A stretch of 26,495 nucleotides of DNA, taken from the NCBI GenBank assembly GCA_002429045.1, contig DIYM01000015.1, forward strand, positions 1 to 26,495, read 5' to 3'. Source of the stretch: Phycisphaerales bacterium UBA6054 (GTDB lineage Bacteria; Planctomycetota; Phycisphaerae; Phycisphaerales; UBA1924). The translations under genes were made by a program, and so were the position numbers. Of the stretch, positions 22,845-26,495 are shown one piece after another (the stretch's first letter is position 1; each line of letters starts with the position of its first letter). Under the pieces are notes generated by a model. It saw nothing but the letters and a program-made list of their open reading frames with translations, did not search any database and was not told the DNA's origin.

Positions 22845-24805
22845 ATGATCCAATCGCCGTCCGTGATCCGGCCCGGCGTGGCACCCCCGCGCGGGTATCG
22901 GTCGGACAGGTCGCGCACGCCGCTGGTATCCAGGAAGCCGGACTCGTTTGGCTCGATGGTCCCGCGGTCATCGTCGGCATCGGACCCGAGAGAGTAGACG
23001 AGGAGCCTGCCCTCACGGACGAGCAGCCTGAAGGGCTGCCCGGGGTTGAATGGGTCCTCGGGGGCCCTGGGGAGCAGGTGGGGGACGAGATCGGACGCGC
23101 CGTTCGGCCACGCACCGGTGCGGCGGTGATGGATGTGGGCGGCGACGGTCAGGAGGGCGGCGCCCGTGTGAGCCCGGGCGGTCTGGACGGATCTGACGCT
23201 GTTGCCCATCGCGGGCATGAGCACGCCGAGGATCGGGAACCGGAGCGGTTCCGCGACGATCTCCGTGAACTCGGCGTCGAGTTCAGCCATCAGTTCCGCG
23301 GACCGCAACGGCGAGATGTCTCGTTTGAGGGCGGCTTCCATGAACCCGATGAGGTGGTCGTACGCCTCGATGTGCTCGCGCCGTGAGGCAACCGTGACAA
23401 GCGCGGTGGGTCCGAGCAGGCGAGCGACGGTGGTGGGCTGCGCGGTCCCATTGAGGGTGAAATCCTGGCTCGACGGCCCGGCGATGGGGAACACCTCGTC
23501 CGCGAAGAGCTCGAAGCCCGCGGCGGTGAGACGACCGTCGCCGTGTCCGTCGTCGGTGAAGCACCGTTGCAGCACGTCCAGCAGCATGGTCCGCTCGATA
23601 CGCATGTCGATCTGTTGCGTGCGCCGCGCGGTCGAGGACAGGCGGTGCGAGAGCCTGACCAGCTGCGCGTCGGTGAACAGATCCGGTTGCTCGTGCAGGA
23701 TGCGCAGTAGCATCTTCTCGCTCTGCTGCTGGATAGACATGCCCACCAGATAGGAGATCACGAACCCATCGTCCGAGGCGAGACCGCCGAACAGCGCGCA
23801 CGACTCGATGCGGTCGGCGGCGCGTTGTGCGTCGCCCGATTCGGCAGCGAAGTAGGCGTCGGTCAGGAGGATCTGGCTTGCTTTGCGTGTATGACTGAGC
23901 CACGGCAGCAGCACGGTGATGAGCGACTCGGTCTCGTCCGCCCGTGTCGATGGCGGGACGGTTCGCGTGACGCTGAACGACGCGTTCTCGATGTTGACTT
24001 GTTCGCTCCGGTCCGAATAGAGCCCGCCGAACGTGGGCAGGTGCGCCGCCCGGGCGGCCGCCTCGATCTGCGGTCCGATGCGATCCATGAACGCGCGGAA
24101 CTCGGTGTAACCCGAGTGCTCGGGCGTCGCGTTCCACCACTTCCCGAGCGCACGCTCGCGACGCGTCTCGGTCTGCTCGAACGGATCGTCCCCGCTGAGG
24201 ATGAAAGCCTCCCGTTCCGCGTTGTCGATGACGCTCAGGCGGAGGTCCTCCCTCTTCCACTCGATCCAGAGGGCCTCGACCGCGGGCCAGGCGTGCTGAT
24301 CCTGGGCGTAGCCGGCGTTGCGTTCGTTGAGCTCGGCCATGAAATGCCGCGTGACCTCGGGCGCGCCCGTGTTGAACCGGACGAACAGCGCGGCATAGGC
24401 GAGTGTCATCGTCCCCAGCGTCACGAGGATGGCGTTGGACGTCCACCATCGGAGCTGCCAGAGCCATGAACGCTTGCGCTTCGCCGAGCGGCGCATCAGC
24501 CTCGCGACCGTCTTGGGATCGCCCATCGAGGTGAGGATGTCGTTGGCGTCCCGCTGCGACCCGAGCGCGTCGGTGGCGTGGGCCGCGAGCTCGCGGGCGA
24601 TATCCGCGCGCTCAGTCGCCCAGAGCTTCGTCCGTCTGGTGATGTCATCGATGCGTGCCGCGATGGACGCGGGCAGGTTTGCGGACCCGATTGTTTCGGC
24701 CGCGAGCGCCTGGCGGTTGGCCTGCCGGGCGGACCAGCGCCAGACGCGGAGGAGGAGCGAACGCGATTTGGTCCGCGACCATGCGTTGTCGAGCGCGGTG
24801 CTCAT
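22826..24805 (-). CDS. HAAS-domain membrane protein, PadR partner
   Basis: The 659-residue protein begins with a HAAS-like domain at about 46-112 (IDDITRRTKLWATERADIAR, GDPKTVARLMRRSAKR), a module typically encoded next to PadR regulators. A membrane helix follows at 122-142. The large remainder is predicted outside or cytoplasmic, with no enzyme motif; its end (PEDPFNPGQPFRLLV, VYSLGSDADDDRG) resembles the C-terminal segment of planctomycete type II secretion-like proteins. The ATG at 24805 overlaps the padR stop (ATGA), with GGAG upstream, so the pair is coupled. The stop overlaps the convergent gene by 19 bases. It may sense or transmit an envelope signal, but this is inference. Confidence 0.75.
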   Translation of the reverse strand: MSTALDNAWSRTKSRSLLLRVWRWSARQANRQALAAETIGSANLPASIAARIDDITRRTKLWATERADIARELAAHATDALGSQRDANDILTSMGDPKTVARLMRRSAKRKRSWLWQLRWWTSNAILVTLGTMTLAYAALFVRFNTGAPEVTRHFMAELNERNAGYAQDQHAWPAVEALWIEWKREDLRLSVIDNAEREAFILSGDDPFEQTETRRERALGKWWNATPEHSGYTEFRAFMDRIGPQIEAAARAAHLPTFGGLYSDRSEQVNIENASFSVTRTVPPSTRADETESLITVLLPWLSHTRKASQILLTDAYFAAESGDAQRAADRIESCALFGGLASDDGFVISYLVGMSIQQQSEKMLLRILHEQPDLFTDAQLVRLSHRLSSTARRTQQIDMRIERTMLLDVLQRCFTDDGHGDGRLTAAGFELFADEVFPIAGPSSQDFTLNGTAQPTTVARLLGPTALVTVASRREHIEAYDHLIGFMEAALKRDISPLRSAELMAELDAEFTEIVAEPLRFPILGVLMPAMGNSVRSVQTARAHTGAALLTVAAHIHHRRTGAWPNGASDLVPHLLPRAPEDPFNPGQPFRLLVREGRLLVYSLGSDADDDRGTIEPNESGFLDTSGVRDLSDRYPRGGATPGRITDGDWIIYPPLD

Positions 24806-25164
24806 GACGTGGCTCCCGCAGCGTTCGGTTGGTGGGGCGAGAGGACGCCGAGCGTCGAGAGCGCCTCTGCGAGCCTGTTCCAGGACTCGAGATCGGCGTC
24901 GAGCCTTTTCTTGCCCTTGCCGGTCAGGCGGTAGTACTTGCGGTCGCGCCCCGAATCGGCCTGGCGCCACTCCGCCTCGATGAGGCCCTTCGCTTCGAGG
25001 TTGTAGAGCATCGGGTAGAGCGTGGACTGGCCCATCGCGAGCACGCCGTCGGTGCGCTGATCGAGGGCTTCGACGAGCTGATAGCCGTACATCTCGCGGG
25101 CGGAGAGGAGCTTGAGGACGGCGGTGGGGCCGGCCCCGCGCATCAGTTCGCGTTCGAGTTTCAC
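24802..25164 (-). CDS. PadR family transcriptional regulator
   Basis: The 120-residue protein is a short PadR winged-helix repressor. It has LERELMRGAGPTAVLKLLSA, YGYQLVEAL, the recognition part GQSTLYPMLYNLEAKGLI at 45-62 and the wing RKYYRLTGKGKKRL at 75-88. PadR proteins usually repress their own operon until a ligand binds. The start is a GTG at 25164 with GGAGG eight bases upstream, better supported than the internal ATG. The stop overlaps the start of the HAAS-domain gene. A near-perfect palindrome at 25203-25223, just upstream, is the likely operator. Confidence 0.9.
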   Translation of the reverse strand: MKLERELMRGAGPTAVLKLLSAREMYGYQLVEALDQRTDGVLAMGQSTLYPMLYNLEAKGLIEAEWRQADSGRDRKYYRLTGKGKKRLDADLESWNRLAEALSTLGVLSPHQPNAAGATS

Positions 25165-25202
25165 GGTGGCAACCTCCGTTCGGGGGCGATAGTTGGCGAC
25201 AG

Positions 25203-25223
25203 ATACTATGTACTACAAAGTAT
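25203..25223. promoter_or_regulatory. Candidate PadR operator (near-perfect palindrome)
   Basis: ATACTATGTA-C-TACAAAGTAT is a 21-base inverted repeat with one mismatched pair, about 40 bases before the padR GTG in an AT-rich patch. PadR sites are commonly palindromes of ATGT-ACAT type, and the arms here contain TATGTA/TACAAA. A -10-like TAGTAT lies within it on the minus strand. The role is inferred. Confidence 0.5.
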
Positions 25224-25254
25224 TTGGTCCGGTTGCAGGCCCCTTGCAGAATTG

Positions 25255-25271
25255 TTTGCGTTCAACGCAAA
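25255..25271. promoter_or_regulatory. Perfect 8-bp inverted repeat with 1-base centre
   Basis: TTTGCGTT-C-AACGCAAA lies between the padR operator and the DUF4440 stop, flanked by AT-rich DNA. A 1-base centre makes an RNA hairpin unlikely, so a protein-binding site is more plausible. It may be a second regulator site for padR. Confidence 0.45.
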
Positions 25272-25279
25272 ATATTGTC

Positions 25280-25684
25280 TTAAAGCGATTTAGGGCGCCG
25301 TGCGGGCGCGGGCGTGCCCTGATGGAAGATCATTTTCCAGGACCCCCCGTCGCGCACCCAGACCGACGAGCGGAGTGATCGTCGGGTCGTGCCGTCTGGT
25401 GAAGCCTGCTCGATCTCGTACATGGTCAGCGCGACCCCCGGGGCGATCTGGCGGGCAGAGAACGCGAGCAGGGTCCGCTCGATCGCGGATTCTGTCCTGA
25501 GAGCCGAGATCACGCCGGACCGCGAATGCACGACGCCGGACGCCCCGATCTCGACGAATGAGTCGTGCAACAACTCGCCCAGCGCATCCGCGCTGCTGCG
25601 GATGCCCGGCAGCAGATGGCGGCGTTCGAGCGGCTCGAGTTCCGCAGAGAGCGGTTCGGCTCGCTGTTCGTGTTCCTCGCTCAT
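25280..25684 (-). CDS. DUF4440 / SnoaL-like (NTF2-fold) protein
   Basis: The 134-residue protein has the order seen in DUF4440 proteins: LEPLERRHLLPGIRSSADAL, LLHDSFVEIGASG, SRSGVISAL, and a final SSVWVRDGGSWKMIFHQGTP strand pair. These NTF2-fold proteins often bind small molecules or are accessory enzymes; no substrate can be named. AAGGGA lies about six bases before the ATG at 25684. The stop of the upstream metallopeptidase lies two bases ahead, so they are probably co-transcribed. Confidence 0.8.
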   Translation of the reverse strand: MSEEHEQRAEPLSAELEPLERRHLLPGIRSSADALGELLHDSFVEIGASGVVHSRSGVISALRTESAIERTLLAFSARQIAPGVALTMYEIEQASPDGTTRRSLRSSVWVRDGGSWKMIFHQGTPAPARRPKSL

Positions 25685-25686
25685 CC

Positions 25687-26495
25687 CTATTCCCTTGGCA
25701 GGAGTTCAATGTCGCTCGTCGAGTGCACGGTGCCCCGACGGTGGGTCAGGGTGACGGTCTCCCCCGGGACGTAATCGGCGAGGACCCGGATGAGTTCCTG
25801 CAGGTCTCTGGTGGGGCGGCCGTTGATGTGGGTGATGGAGGACCCGATACGCAGCCCCGTGCGTTTGCGGCTTCCCGGTGGGAGTTCGGAGACGCGGACG
25901 CCGTCGCCCGTGCCGTTCTCGATCGTGATCCCGAGCGTGGCGGGGAGGTCGCCCCCGGTTTCAGCGACCGTCGGGAGGGCTTCGAGCCAGTCGCGGTAGC
26001 GCTGTTCGATCTCGGGCTGTTCGAGGTCCAGGGTCTGCCGCAGCGCGAGCAGCCCGACGGGGTCTTGATCGAACGTTCGGGTGTAGGTCTGGTAGAACGC
26101 TTCGAGCTCGCCGAGGTCGTAGAGGAACAGCATCACGGCACGGGATTGCGCGTACTTGGCGAGCGGGCGGGACGCGACGAACCGGTCCATCGGAGTCGAG
26201 GCGAGCTCCGCGATGGGGGTCAGGCGGTTGACATCGAGTTGCCGTTTGACGATGTTGGTGCGCCAGGACGGGACCGGGATGGGCGTGCCGTCTTCGGTGT
26301 CGTAGTCCTCGACGAGCGAGGCGAGCCCCTCCTGGATCCACGGGGCGTGCTCTTGCCCGAGACGGGCCATGTCGCGCCAATGCAGCACATGGATCAGTTC
26401 ATGGCGGAGGGTCGCGCCGAGGTCCTGGGCGACCAGGCGGCGGCGGTTGTGGTCGTAGGCACCCCCGATGCCCGAGATCCCGCCGCGGGCGCCCG
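25687..26495 (-). CDS. HExxH metallopeptidase with C-terminal PDZ domain (5' end outside window)
   Basis: The frame has no stop up to the right edge, so the gene is partial at its 5' end; 268 residues are visible. The zinc site is RHELIH (codons at 26406-26389), with a Glu about 20 residues later in WIQEGLASL, the gluzincin pattern of Peptidase_MA-type enzymes. A C-terminal PDZ domain follows (LGITIENGTGDGVRVSELPP, RIGSSITHINGR, LIRVLADYVPGETVTLTHRR), usual for substrate or peptide binding. The upstream part contains a GGAYDHNRRRL segment. It is probably secreted or membrane-bound, but its N-terminus cannot be seen. Two bases separate its stop from the DUF4440 start. Confidence 0.75.
   Translation of the reverse strand, partial: GARGGISGIGGAYDHNRRRLVAQDLGATLRHELIHVLHWRDMARLGQEHAPWIQEGLASLVEDYDTEDGTPIPVPSWRTNIVKRQLDVNRLTPIAELASTPMDRFVASRPLAKYAQSRAVMLFLYDLGELEAFYQTYTRTFDQDPVGLLALRQTLDLEQPEIEQRYRDWLEALPTVAETGGDLPATLGITIENGTGDGVRVSELPPGSRKRTGLRIGSSITHINGRPTRDLQELIRVLADYVPGETVTLTHRRGTVHSTSDIELLPRE

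Overview
The window looks like chromosomal DNA of a high-GC planctomycete, most likely of the class Phycisphaerae. The main support is a set of four complete secreted proteins that end in a Val-Pro-x-Pro / hydrophobic / Arg4 tail (PEP-CTERM-like sorting signals of the Phycisphaerae type). PadR-HAAS regulation, an orphan GroES-like protein and TPR-sulfotransferases also fit. No rRNA, tRNA, CRISPR array, transposase or integrase was seen. The taxonomic call is inference from protein style, not from a marker gene.

Layout. 1-3670: the 5' end of a secreted protein running off the left edge (minus), then a DUF6624 lipoprotein, a GroES-like protein, a membrane-anchored unknown and a CgeB-like glycosyltransferase (all plus). 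3667-8579: aroA with a stop-start coupled small protein (minus), divergent apt (plus), then coaD coupled to an FAD monooxygenase (minus) and a lipoprotein beta-carbonic anhydrase with a strong terminator (minus). 8985-12570: icd and a small partner protein, an AT-richer patch with one membrane protein, then several small unknowns including one gene whose 3' end appears damaged.

12680-20879: two PEP-CTERM-like proteins around a DUF937-like protein, an operon of two TPR-sulfotransferases plus a release-factor-like GGQ protein (minus), a short single-domain asparaginase, and a tandem pair of paralogous PEP-CTERM-like proteins. 20885-26495: thyA-folA (coupled by GTGA), a two-TM unknown, padR coupled to a large HAAS-domain membrane protein (minus), and a DUF4440 protein behind a HExxH/PDZ metallopeptidase that runs off the right edge.

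How genes work together: thyA and folA form the dTMP/tetrahydrofolate cycle. PadR plus HAAS protein is a recurring regulator-effector pair, here with a well-formed palindrome upstream. The two sulfotransferases probably act on secreted or surface substrates. Four minus-strand gene pairs share ATGA/GTGA stop-start overlaps. I did not find a single unmistakable new system. The best candidates for a second look are the sulfotransferase pair with its degenerate second copy, the tandem PEP-CTERM paralogs with their own promoter and terminator, the PadR operator region, and a possible frame-broken zinc-ribbon gene upstream of coaD.
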